NCBI GenBank assembly: GCA_965221815.1
Contig: OZ244915.1
Coordinates: forward strand, 62,001 to 126,000
Origin: JAPOXR01 sp965221815
GTDB lineage: Bacteria; Pseudomonadota; Alphaproteobacteria; Rhodobacterales; Rhodobacteraceae
Length of the DNA: 64,000 bases
Direction of reading: 5' to 3'
The position numbers were made by a program, and so were the translations under genes. The notes beneath the pieces are model-generated. The model ran no database searches. It saw nothing but the letters and a program-made list of their open reading frames with translations, and was not told where the DNA came from. Each line of letters begins with the position of its first letter. Within the stretch, counting starts at the first letter, position 1. Positions 18,139-26,404 of this stretch are shown piece by piece.

Positions 18139-18423
18139 TCAGGAGAACAGTGCCACGGCACCGATGACGAGCGCAGTGCAGCCGAGGACCAGGGTGATCG
18201 TCCAGCGCTGATTGTCCTTATCGCGCTTGACAGCTTCGACATCCCGCTTGGCCAGGTCCGCAGCCATGTCCGCATCCCGCTTGGCCATGTCCGCCCGCAA
18301 ACGATCCAGAGCCCCTTCATTCTCCGCCGTCATCGTCTTCATGCGTTCCTCCTGCGCTTCCAGTTGTCCTTCCAGCCGCGCGATCTGTTGGGCCAGATCG
18401 TGAATGTGGGGTTCATCTGTCAT
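18139..18423 (-). CDS. Small coiled-coil protein with one C-terminal membrane segment
   Basis: A predicted protein of 94 residues. Residues 1-70 are highly charged and heptad-like (IARLEGQLEAQEERMKTM, then RADMAKRDADMAADLAKRD), consistent with a coiled coil. Residues 74-94 form a single hydrophobic helix ending in VIGAVALFS. ATG 18423 is preceded by AAAGGGCGGGG, a plausible ribosome binding site. The architecture is like small DUF1640-type coiled-coil membrane proteins, but I cannot assign a family. It lies in accessory DNA just downstream of the secreted-protein gene and in the same direction. Confidence 0.55.
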   Translation of the reverse strand: MTDEPHIHDLAQQIARLEGQLEAQEERMKTMTAENEGALDRLRADMAKRDADMAADLAKRDVEAVKRDKDNQRWTITLVLGCTALVIGAVALFS

Positions 18424-18569
18424 CCCCGCCCTTTTAACCGGTCCGCCGCCACCGATCAACCGGTACTCCAAAAAGGGCGGCGGGCGCCGCCCCTGTGTCC
18501 GTGTGTCAGGCAGGGCCGGGCTGTTGTTGGTGAAATCCGTGGCGGCCCGCAGACCACCCCATGTTCGTG

Positions 18570-19202
18570 TCAACTATCGCGATTGATCCCGAACCCGTGT
18601 CTTTTGCACTCCGTGGCATATCGATGACCGCTGTGTGTTTGTGTGGGGCAACCGTTGGCGGGTTTCATTTTGAAGCGATGGCCCTCAAGAATATGATTCA
18701 CGCTGGGCCATAATATAATTTCTTCGGAAACACTGCTTCGATTTCCCGCCGCGTATTTTTCGAGAAACGCGTCATGATCCACCTGGGCACACACTTCTCC
18801 TGTCGTAGCGGGGGCTTGGAACCAGGCATGCATCCGGCTCCCGTCGGGATCCTTGTTTCTTCTTTCTGCGGCACCCCAATCGTGAATATCTGTGCTTCCT
18901 TCGATTCCGAAAGCGAACCAGTCGCCCGCGAACCTTTGGGCAGTATCGGCATCGTCCACACGGAAGGTGACGCAGATATCGGCGGCGTTGTCGTTCATGA
19001 CTTTCACCTTTCCCATGGTCATGTCGATCACCCAGGCATATTTGGGGTCCGCGTCCGGATTGCCGCCCATCCAGTAGAGCGTGCCATCGGCTTGGCTGCC
19101 ACACTGGATGGCCCCGTTGGCATAAACCTGGCAGGCCATCACCGGCCCGGCCAGCCCCACCATCACCAGAGCCGCGGCCGCTGTCATCATTCTGCGTTGC
19201 AT
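18570..19202 (-). CDS. Secreted Cys-containing protein of unknown function, behind a poly-G promoter
   Basis: A 210-residue protein with a clear signal peptide (MQRRMMTAAAALVMVGLAG, cleavage likely after VMA). The mature part has several Cys residues (CQVYANGAIQC, ADICVTF, EVCAQVD, NGCPTQT, TECKRHG) that could form disulfides, and many Trp and Asp residues. No family is recognised. AGGAG lies 8 bases before the ATG. Its leader and upstream layout closely resemble the secreted protein gene at 43962: in both, a run of G ends exactly 38 bases before the start codon. I infer a shared, possibly phase-variable expression mode and a surface or envelope role. Confidence 0.7.
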   Translation of the reverse strand: MQRRMMTAAAALVMVGLAGPVMACQVYANGAIQCGSQADGTLYWMGGNPDADPKYAWVIDMTMGKVKVMNDNAADICVTFRVDDADTAQRFAGDWFAFGIEGSTDIHDWGAAERRNKDPDGSRMHAWFQAPATTGEVCAQVDHDAFLEKYAAGNRSSVSEEIILWPSVNHILEGHRFKMKPANGCPTQTHSGHRYATECKRHGFGINRDS

Positions 19203-19234
19203 GTCTCATCTCCTGTCAACTCCAACAGGAATAT

Positions 19235-19266
19235 CCTATACCCCCCCCCCCCAACCGGCTTGGCAA
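19235..19266 (-). promoter_or_regulatory. Poly-G tract between putative -35 and -10 (copy 1)
   Basis: Reading on the minus strand: TTGCCA (19266-19261), AGCCGGTT, a run of 12 G (19252-19241), then TATAGGATAT from 19240. The -35 to -10 spacer would be 20 bases, so losing about three G would give the optimal 17. The run ends 38 bases before ATG 19202. This layout matches known phase-variable promoters with homopolymer spacers. Confidence 0.6.
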
Positions 19267-19576
19267 GAGGGTGGCGTGATCAAGTGGATATCGGATCAGG
19301 GCGGGCCGGAGATCGGGCAACAGGCCGTCCGCGATCAGGGTCTCCACCAAGGCGCTTTCGGCCGCGCAGGGCCGCAGCCCTGACCGGGTGATTCCATGCG
19401 GCTCACGCCCAGCCGGGCTGGCGATTCCTCAATGTTTTCCGCCATTGACGACAATTCAAAACTCTTGTGATGCGTGGTGGGCGGAATCGCCGAACGCCGC
19501 CGGGATTGACAGCCCGTCGGTGAAGGCGACGGAGAGGGCGGAGCCATCCGGCTGACATCCCGGAACGGGACGGGGT

Positions 19577-19866
19577 ACCGGAGGTCCAGACACTGTGGGC
19601 GGACAGCGGCTCTAAGAGCGCAGCGCACGAAACGGTTCGTGATGGGCGTGCCGGATGTGATGGAGATCGTCGACAAACCCAAGGGAATCCAGGCGTTCAC
19701 CATTCTCCACCGTCGCTGGGTGGTGGAATGAACCTTCGCCTGGATGTCCCGCTGCCGGCGGTGATCGAAGGACTTTGAGCGAAGCCTGGAGAGTTCCCTG
19801 ACCTGGGCGCAGCTCGCCGCCTGCCGCTTCCTGATCCGGCGGCTCGCGCACAACGCAAGCACCTGA
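19577..19866 (+). pseudogene. IS5-type transposase remnant
   Basis: The plus-strand translation reads GIQAFTILHRRWVVE-stop-TFAWMSRCRR-stop-SKDFERSLESSLTW, ending at TGA 19866. This is the C-terminal signature of IS5-type DDE transposases (RRWVVERTFAW, then KDFE). Two in-frame TGA codons each replace an expected Arg (CGA to TGA). A frameshift separates the upstream piece (LWADSG) near 19590. Only the last third is left; no terminal repeats were found. Confidence 0.75.
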
Positions 19867-20052
19867 AATCAAAGGCTTATGATTCAGCCTCTCAGAGCCA
19901 ACTCTTGACCATTGCAGCGGCAACAATCATTGCACAGATCAGATTCAGTCCGGGCATGTTCAGCAAGGTGATCAACAGTTGTTGACGACCGTTCCTGACG
20001 CAGCACGATCATGATGGATTTGGAACGTTTGGGACGGTCGTGATGAAAGAAT

Positions 20053-22086
20053 CTAGAGAATTCCACGCGCGAGCTTGTTGGAAAGGTTAATGGGCAGGGG
20101 CTTACCGGCCAATCGCATCCGATAGACGGTCAGAGCTTCCATATTCCGCATCACATAATTGCGTGTTTCCCCAAAGGGAAGATGCTCGATCCAGTCAATC
20201 GGATCAATATGACCGGAACGTGGGTCCCCGAGCCTGGCGAGCCAATCCTCGACTCGCGCCGGCCCGGCATTATAGGCCGCCAGGGCCAGAATGTAGGAAT
20301 CACTGAATTGATCAAGCCTGTCCCTGAGATATTGCGATCCGAGGAGGACATTGGTCTCACGGTCCCTCAGCAGATTCTTGATCGCGCCCTTAAGGCCCAT
20401 GGCCCGCGCCAACTCGTCTCCGGTACTCGGTTTGATTTGCATAAAACCGACGGCACCCTTGTTGCTCACGGCATTCACGCGGAACTCAGTCTCCTGACGA
20501 GCCACTGACAGGGCAAGTTCGGGAGATACGGGCAGATTGTATTTTTCAATGCCGACGAGTGGAAAGAGGTGGACAATATCCGCGTAACCGTTCTTGACAC
20601 CCTCCTTGGCCACCTTGACCGAGGCAAAGTATGCGCCATGGTCAAATGCCAGCGCGGCCAACAAACGGCTGTCTTCTGCATTCAGTGTTTCGGCAACATG
20701 TGCAAGAAACCATGCCGCCTGTGACTCATGCCCGGAATAATGCGCCAGGAGACCGGCCTGCACCACATCAATTGCGAGCAGGTGATTGGAATCATGATGA
20801 GAAGCCATTGTCGGGACAGCCAGCCGCCGGTCAGCGGGTTGGCCTACCCGCTCGGCGGCGAGTTGTCCATAAAAGCTGGTTTGCTGCTGCGCGGCAGACG
20901 CGAAAGCTCTGGCCGCCTGTTCTTCATCGCCGATGGCTTCATATGCAAGACCAAGCCAGTAGCCGGCACGCCCCAGGCTGATTGGTGTATCCACGACATC
21001 CTGAAATGCACGGAAATGTCTGGTCGCTGTTCTCGGATCGTCCAGGAACCGCAACTGCAGATATCCATTCAACCATTCAAGGTCGGCATAATGTCGCAGG
21101 CGGGAGCGCTCTGCCCTGCTTCGGTCAGCAGCAGATACGGAGGTCAGTGAAGGTAAATGGTCACCATCCATCAAATGGTGATTTGAGGCGACAAGGTAGG
21201 CTTCCTGATAACGTTGTTCGCGCATCAGCCATCGTGCAAGACTGAGACGTCGCGGAGCCCACAGTTCAGGTCGAACGAGATCAGCATGGGATGAACTCGC
21301 TTCAATCATGAGTGCGAGTGCACGTTCTTCGGCGTCTTCCAGTAGTCGCCAGACCACGCGGTCATACGACAGTCCGGGATCATTTCTGAGTTCCACGGTG
21401 AGACTGCGAATGCGCGAATCGACACCATTTGCCCGCTTCTGCAAGGCAATTCTTGCGCCGGCGAGACGTTGATGTTCACGTTCAAGCAGCGGGAGAAGCC
21501 GGTCAGCTTCGCGATAACGTTTCTGCCAGACCAGATTATCAATTCGAATCAAATGTATGGGTTGCAGTTCTGTGCCAAAGAGCTGAAGCGCTTCTGCATG
21601 TTCATTGGCGTTAAAGGGGAGTGACTTCCAGCCATCCTGAATCGCCGCCCGGGCCTCCTTGTTCAGCCCTAACCTGTGCAGCGCCTCGGCATAGCGAATG
21701 GCACCATTTCCCGTTTGCGGCGGCTGCACACGGAAATATTCCTGTACGACGCTGGGGTCTGTTCCAGTCCGCAACGCGGCTTCGCCTGATTTTCGCAAAA
21801 TCGTCAGGCCCGGCCAATCTCCATGGTCGGCCAAAAAGCGGACATATTCGTTAAAATCATCTGTGCCTTCACGCAATCGCAACCATTCAACCAAGGTTAA
21901 AGCCGCGGGCAATGTGATCTGGGCGGCAAGTTGATCGGCCTTGTCCCAATCCTTCTTGTGGGCTGCTGTATTCAGTTCGGCAAAGACTTGTCCTTCTGCC
22001 CGCCAGTCAATTGCCACTGCGGGCATCGTCGATGCCGACAGGGCCAGAATACCCGCAAAAATGCGAATCAAAGCCATTCCATTCAT
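20053..22086 (-). CDS. slt: Soluble lytic murein transglycosylase
   Basis: Slt cleaves peptidoglycan glycan strands to 1,6-anhydro-muropeptides in the periplasm. A signal peptide (LIRIFAGILALSASTMPAVA) precedes a long helical superhelix of about 430 residues and a C-terminal goose-lysozyme-like domain. That domain has LSVARQETEFRVNAVSNKGAVGFMQI, with the catalytic Glu in RQETEF, then LALAAYNAGPARV and the ETRNYV motif near the end. The frame is open to 22203; ATG 22086 or 22077 gives the proper leader. It is divergent from dapA, a conserved alphaproteobacterial arrangement. Confidence 0.93.
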   Translation of the reverse strand: MNGMALIRIFAGILALSASTMPAVAIDWRAEGQVFAELNTAAHKKDWDKADQLAAQITLPAALTLVEWLRLREGTDDFNEYVRFLADHGDWPGLTILRKSGEAALRTGTDPSVVQEYFRVQPPQTGNGAIRYAEALHRLGLNKEARAAIQDGWKSLPFNANEHAEALQLFGTELQPIHLIRIDNLVWQKRYREADRLLPLLEREHQRLAGARIALQKRANGVDSRIRSLTVELRNDPGLSYDRVVWRLLEDAEERALALMIEASSSHADLVRPELWAPRRLSLARWLMREQRYQEAYLVASNHHLMDGDHLPSLTSVSAADRSRAERSRLRHYADLEWLNGYLQLRFLDDPRTATRHFRAFQDVVDTPISLGRAGYWLGLAYEAIGDEEQAARAFASAAQQQTSFYGQLAAERVGQPADRRLAVPTMASHHDSNHLLAIDVVQAGLLAHYSGHESQAAWFLAHVAETLNAEDSRLLAALAFDHGAYFASVKVAKEGVKNGYADIVHLFPLVGIEKYNLPVSPELALSVARQETEFRVNAVSNKGAVGFMQIKPSTGDELARAMGLKGAIKNLLRDRETNVLLGSQYLRDRLDQFSDSYILALAAYNAGPARVEDWLARLGDPRSGHIDPIDWIEHLPFGETRNYVMRNMEALTVYRMRLAGKPLPINLSNKLARGIL

Positions 22087-22220
22087 CTCACTGCTCAGTC
22101 TGTTTTTTCCGGCATACTGCACCAATTCGCCAGGTTTTGGCAAGTCAGTATTGGCAAGGCCGTCGCCGCGGGTTAGTCTGGTCTTGGGCTGGTATGGCCT
22201 CATGTCAGGGAATTTGAACG

Positions 22221-23096
22221 ATGTTCAGCGGCTCTATTCCGGCACTTGTTACGCCATTCCGCAATCAACATGTCGATTATGAAGCTCTGGAGCGACTGGT
22301 CGACTGGCAGATCAAACAGGGTTCCAATGGCCTGGTGCCGGTGGGTACCACGGGTGAGAGCCCGACGCTTTCCCACGATGAGCACGAACAGGTCGTTCGT
22401 CATGTCACCCGGGCGGCAAACGGGCGCGTACCTGTGATTGCCGGGGCCGGTTCCAACAATACCGAGGAGGCTTTGCGTTTTGTCCGCTTTGCCGAGGAGG
22501 TCGGGGCCGACGCCGCACTCGTTGTCACGCCCTACTATAACAAACCGACCCAAGAGGGTTTGTATCATCATTTTCGTGCGCTTCATGATGCCACCAATAT
22601 TCCTGTCATCATCTATAATATTCCGGGACGCTCAGTTGTGGACATGCTGCCCGAGACAATGGCGCGGTTGGCTGAATTGCCGCGAATCATCGGGGTCAAG
22701 GATGCGACAGGAGACATCGTCCGTGTTTCAAGTCAGCGGGACCTTTGTGGAACAGATTTCGTTCAGTTGTCGGGCGAAGATGCGTCTGCGATGGGTTTTA
22801 ACGCACATGGTGGTCAGGGCTGCATTTCGGTGACGGCAAATGTCGCTCCCCAATTGTGCGCACAATTTCAAGACGCGACACTTGCTGGCGATTATCGGCG
22901 GGCGCTTGAGTATCAGGACCTTCTGTATCCGCTCCATGCAGCGATTTTCGCCGAACCGGGTCTGGCTGGTGCCAAATTCGGTCTGTCCGTCCTGGGAAAA
23001 TGCACCAATGAGACACGGCTTCCTTTGGTACCGGTCACCAAGTCAACCGAAGATCGAATTCTCGATGCCATGCGTCATGCCGGGTTGATCGGCTGA
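22221..23096 (+). CDS. dapA: 4-hydroxy-tetrahydrodipicolinate synthase
   Basis: DapA condenses pyruvate with aspartate semialdehyde in lysine and diaminopimelate synthesis. The 291-residue length is standard. Key blocks are GSIPALVTPF, GLVPVGTTGESPTL (Thr-Thr of the proton relay), VTPYYNKPTQEGLYHHF, VIIYNIPGRSVVDM (catalytic Tyr in YNIPGR) and IIGVKDATGD (Schiff-base Lys). smpB follows after 13 bases, so the two are probably cotranscribed. Confidence 0.98.
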   Translation: MFSGSIPALVTPFRNQHVDYEALERLVDWQIKQGSNGLVPVGTTGESPTLSHDEHEQVVRHVTRAANGRVPVIAGAGSNNTEEALRFVRFAEEVGADAALVVTPYYNKPTQEGLYHHFRALHDATNIPVIIYNIPGRSVVDMLPETMARLAELPRIIGVKDATGDIVRVSSQRDLCGTDFVQLSGEDASAMGFNAHGGQGCISVTANVAPQLCAQFQDATLAGDYRRALEYQDLLYPLHAAIFAEPGLAGAKFGLSVLGKCTNETRLPLVPVTKSTEDRILDAMRHAGLIG

Positions 23097-23109
23097 GGCG
23101 GGACATATC

Positions 23110-23586
23110 ATGCCACCCGATTCGGCAATCAAAAAGAACTATCGCATCGCCGCTGAGAATCGTCGTGCCCGTTATGATTACGCCATTCTTGATCAGGTCG
23201 AATGCGGCATGGCCCTGACCGGAACGGAAGTCAAATCAATGCGCGCAGGGCAGGTTTCAATCATCGAGAGTTATGCCAGTGTTGAAGACGGCGAGTTGTG
23301 GCTTATCAATAGTTCCATTGCCCCATATGGACAGGCGAAGACGTTCAATCATGCGGATCGGCGTAAGCGCAAACTGCTGGTGAGGCGACGTGAATTGGCC
23401 AAACTATGGTCGGCGACAGCGCGTGAAGGACATACACTTGTGCCTCTGGTCATCTACTTTAACCACAAGGGCCTGGCTAAATTGAAGCTCGCCATTGCCC
23501 GGGGAAAAAAGCGCACTGACAAGAGAGCAACCGAGCGACGCCGGGACTGGCAACGGCAAAAAGAACGACTGCTGCGCAATCATTAA
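23110..23586 (+). CDS. smpB: SsrA-binding protein SmpB
   Basis: SmpB binds tmRNA and delivers it to stalled ribosomes in trans-translation. The 158-residue protein shows the OB-fold core NRRARYDYAILDQVECGMAL, GTEVKSMRAGQVSI, APYGQAKTFNHADRRKRKLL and VPLVIYFNHKGLAKLKLAIARGKK. A basic C-terminal tail (TDKRATERRRDWQRQKERLL) enters the decoding site. The dapA-smpB pairing is common in alphaproteobacteria. No tmRNA gene was seen here. Confidence 0.98.
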   Translation: MPPDSAIKKNYRIAAENRRARYDYAILDQVECGMALTGTEVKSMRAGQVSIIESYASVEDGELWLINSSIAPYGQAKTFNHADRRKRKLLVRRRELAKLWSATAREGHTLVPLVIYFNHKGLAKLKLAIARGKKRTDKRATERRRDWQRQKERLLRNH

Positions 23587-23697
23587 GTGAATCATGGTCT
23601 CTTGGCTGTTATGTGATAGCGGGTCGTGGGTTGGCTCATTGGATGATGGCGACGCGTGACTGCAAGAGGTTATTGAGACAATGAACAAGAGATTGTG

Positions 23698-24549
23698 ATG
23701 AATCCTGACGATCCGAAAACGCTCGTTTCAGGCGATTGGCTGGAAGCCCGGCTTGATGATCCGAGCCTGCGTGTGCTTGACGGTTCATGGTATTTGCCGG
23801 CTTCGGGCCGGGATATGCGTGCAGAGTATGAAGAGAAACACATTCCGGGGGCTGTATTTTTTGATATTGACGAGATGGCGGATCCCGATAGTCATCTGCC
23901 GCATATGGTGCCGTCATCGGAACAATTTGCCGCCAAGGTCGGTAAAATGGGTATCAGTCATGATCATCAGATCGTGGTCTATGACGGTGCCGGCCTGTTT
24001 TCGGCAGCACGTGTGTGGTGGCATTTCCGTTATATGGGCCATTCTGAGATTGCTGTTCTTGATGGCGGACTTCCACTCTGGATCAAAGAGGGTCGCCCGT
24101 TAAGCGATTCGGTGGAAATACCGATCAGGCAGCAGATGACACCGCAGATTCAGGATCATCTGATCTGCGATCTCTCGGACGTTTCAGAGGCCAGTGTTAA
24201 CGGACAGACTCAAATCGTGGATGCGCGTGCAGCAGAGCGTTTTCAGGGAAAAGTTGCCGAACCTCGTGCCGGTTTGCGCTCAGGCCACATCCCGCAGGCG
24301 CTCAATGTGCCGCATCATACCCTTTTGGAACCTGATGGCCGATTCAAAAATGCCCAGGACATCACGGCACAATTCCGCTCCTGTGGGGTTGACACTGACA
24401 AGGGGGTGATCGCCAGTTGTGGCTCGGGTGTGACCGGTTCAGCCATATGTCTTGCTCTGGAAATCATCGGTCATCGCAATCATTCCCTCTACGATGGATC
24501 ATGGTCGGAATGGGGCGGAATCGATGACCTGCCGGTGGCGCGTGCATGA
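23698..24549 (+). CDS. sseA: 3-mercaptopyruvate sulfurtransferase
   Basis: A double-rhodanese protein of about 283 residues that transfers sulfur from 3-mercaptopyruvate to a thiol acceptor. The N-terminal inactive rhodanese domain has LRVLDGSWYLPASGRD and EEKHIPGAVFFDID. The C-terminal domain has the active loop ASCGSGVTGSAICLAL, with the nucleophilic Cys in the CGSGVT motif that separates MST from thiosulfate sulfurtransferase. The usual start ATG 23698 follows a GTG at 23695. The acetyltransferase frame overlaps its end. Confidence 0.93.
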   Translation: MNPDDPKTLVSGDWLEARLDDPSLRVLDGSWYLPASGRDMRAEYEEKHIPGAVFFDIDEMADPDSHLPHMVPSSEQFAAKVGKMGISHDHQIVVYDGAGLFSAARVWWHFRYMGHSEIAVLDGGLPLWIKEGRPLSDSVEIPIRQQMTPQIQDHLICDLSDVSEASVNGQTQIVDARAAERFQGKVAEPRAGLRSGHIPQALNVPHHTLLEPDGRFKNAQDITAQFRSCGVDTDKGVIASCGSGVTGSAICLALEIIGHRNHSLYDGSWSEWGGIDDLPVARA

Positions 24550-24553
24550 AGAT

Positions 24554-25119
24554 ATGGCCGCGCAGCGTATCCTGAATTATCGGGTCGACTGGCTCGAGAC
24601 ACGGTCGAAGCCGCAGCAGCCGGCTTCGCGGCTGCCCGCTGATGAGCGGGTGACCCTTGTGGAAGCCAAAGACTTTCCGACATGGTATTTTTTTGCTCTG
24701 TATGATGCTGTTGGCGCAGGTTATTGTTGGGAAGACATGCATCTGGAAAGGCCTGAAATTGTTCAGGAATTTTTGTGCGATGGTCGGGTCCGCATGTATA
24801 CAATGATACGATGGGGTTGGCCGCAGGGGTTTTTCTGCTCGACTCCCGCCAAAATGCGATCTGCGACATATCATATTTTGGCCTGGTTCCCGAAGCGATC
24901 GGCAGGAGTCTGGGCGGTTGGATGCTGGATCAGGCACTCGAGATTGCCTGGAAAGTCAAAGATATGAAAAAGGTCACTGTCAACACCTGCACTCTGGATC
25001 ATCCCCATGCCAGAAATCTCTATCACGGGCGGGGTTTTCGTGTTGTCAGGAGTGAACAGCGACAACGGGCGCCTGCAAAATTTCATTTCACTGCCGGACA
25101 GAGGGATATGACATGCTGA
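24554..25119 (+). pseudogene. GNAT family N-acetyltransferase, single frameshift
   Basis: The N-terminal frame (24554 to about 24815; VEAKDFPTWYFFALYDAVGAGYCWEDM) and the C-terminal frame (AAGVFLLDSRQNAICDISYFGLVPEAIGRSLGGWMLDQAL, then TCTLDHPHARNLYHGRGFRVV) together make one typical GNAT protein of about 190 residues with the acetyl-CoA pyrophosphate loop. They differ by one frame. Adding one G to the GGGG at 24813-24816 would give RWGLAAGVF and restore the protein. The remainder has no other defect, so it is either a recent mutation, a sequence error or slippage. The 3' end overlaps the aminotransferase start (ATGCTGA). Confidence 0.8.
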
Positions 25120-26297
25120 ATTCACTTGAGACAAGGCCAGCCGACAAGATCATCAGGCTCATCCAGGAATTCAAAGATGATCCACGCACCGACAAGATTG
25201 ATCTCGGAGTTGGCGTTTACCGGGACGCTTCTGGGCTGACTCCGATCATGCGTTCCGTCAAGAACGCAGAAAAGAGTCTCTGGGAGACAGAAACAACGAA
25301 GGCTTATACCGGTATCGCTGGCGCCCCGGAATTCAGAGAGTCAATGGCCCATCTGCTCCTCGGCACTGATGCGCCGACAGACCGTCTCGCAACGCTGCAT
25401 ACCCCTGGCGGTACAGGCGCAGTGCGCCAGGCATTGGAATTGACTCGTATGGTTTCCCCGGATGTGCGCGTGTGGATATCAGATCCGACATGGCCAAATC
25501 ATGTGTCAATAACCCGGTATGTGGGGTTGCAAGTGCAGTTGTACCGCTATTTTGACAGCGGAACACGTATCGTTGATTTTGCCAGTATGATGGAGGATCT
25601 CGAGCGGGCAGAACGTGGGGATATCGTGGTGCTACATGGCTGCTGCCACAATCCAACCGGGGCCAATCTGAGCAAGATCCAGTGGCACGCATTGTCTGAA
25701 TTTGCCTTGAGTCGTGGAATCGTGCCGCTGGTCGATATTGCCTATCAAGGATTTGGCGATGGCATCAATGAGGATGCTTTTGGTCTTCGTCTTTTGGCAA
25801 ATGAACTTCCGGAAGTCTTGATCGCCGCCAGTTGCTCCAAGAATTTCGGCATTTATCGTGAGCGCACGGGTCTGCTTGGGGTGATTGCCGAGACCTCTGA
25901 CGCGGCCCAGCGGACACAGTCGACGCTTGTTTTTCTCAATCGGCAGAGCATCTCCTTTCCGCCTGATCATGGTGCACGTCTCGTGACAATGATTCTTGAT
26001 GACCAGGAATTGCGTTGTGACTGGGAGAACGAACTCGATTCGATCCGCAAACTGATTGGAGAATTACGCCGACAATTGTCAGAAGAATTGCGCCGGCTTT
26101 CCGGCTCTGATCGTTTCGGGTTCCTGGCAGAGCATCGTGGCATGTTCTCATTACTCGGGGCGAGTGAAGAGCAGGTGCTGCAGATGCGACGGAACGCTGG
26201 CATCTACATGGTCAGTGACAGTCGCATTAATGTTGCCGGCCTCAACAAGAGTTCCGTACCCATCCTCGCCCGTGCGATGATTGACGTCGGTTTGTAG
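25113..26297 (+). CDS. Aromatic/aspartate amino acid aminotransferase (TyrB/AspC type)
   Basis: A 394-residue PLP aminotransferase of the class I alpha group. Its blocks are KIDLGVGVYRDASGLTPIM, YTGIAGAPEFRESM, LHTPGGTGAVRQALEL, DPTWPNHVSI, VLHGCCHNPTGANL, PLVDIAYQGFGDG and AASCSKNFGIYRERTGLLG, where Lys in SCSKNFG binds PLP. It transfers amino groups between aromatic or dicarboxylic amino acids and 2-oxoglutarate; the preferred substrate is not resolved. GAGGG lies about 8 bases before ATG. It overlaps the end of the acetyltransferase gene by 7 bases. Confidence 0.92.
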   Translation: MLNSLETRPADKIIRLIQEFKDDPRTDKIDLGVGVYRDASGLTPIMRSVKNAEKSLWETETTKAYTGIAGAPEFRESMAHLLLGTDAPTDRLATLHTPGGTGAVRQALELTRMVSPDVRVWISDPTWPNHVSITRYVGLQVQLYRYFDSGTRIVDFASMMEDLERAERGDIVVLHGCCHNPTGANLSKIQWHALSEFALSRGIVPLVDIAYQGFGDGINEDAFGLRLLANELPEVLIAASCSKNFGIYRERTGLLGVIAETSDAAQRTQSTLVFLNRQSISFPPDHGARLVTMILDDQELRCDWENELDSIRKLIGELRRQLSEELRRLSGSDRFGFLAEHRGMFSLLGASEEQVLQMRRNAGIYMVSDSRINVAGLNKSSVPILARAMIDVGL

Positions 26298-26404
26298 AGA
26301 CAAGGGCAGGGGACATTCATAAATATGTGCGCCGTGCGGTTTGACTGACGCCGATCTGCTCGTGTTGATACGTAGCGGAGTTGCGGGAAGAAATCGGTGT
26401 AACA

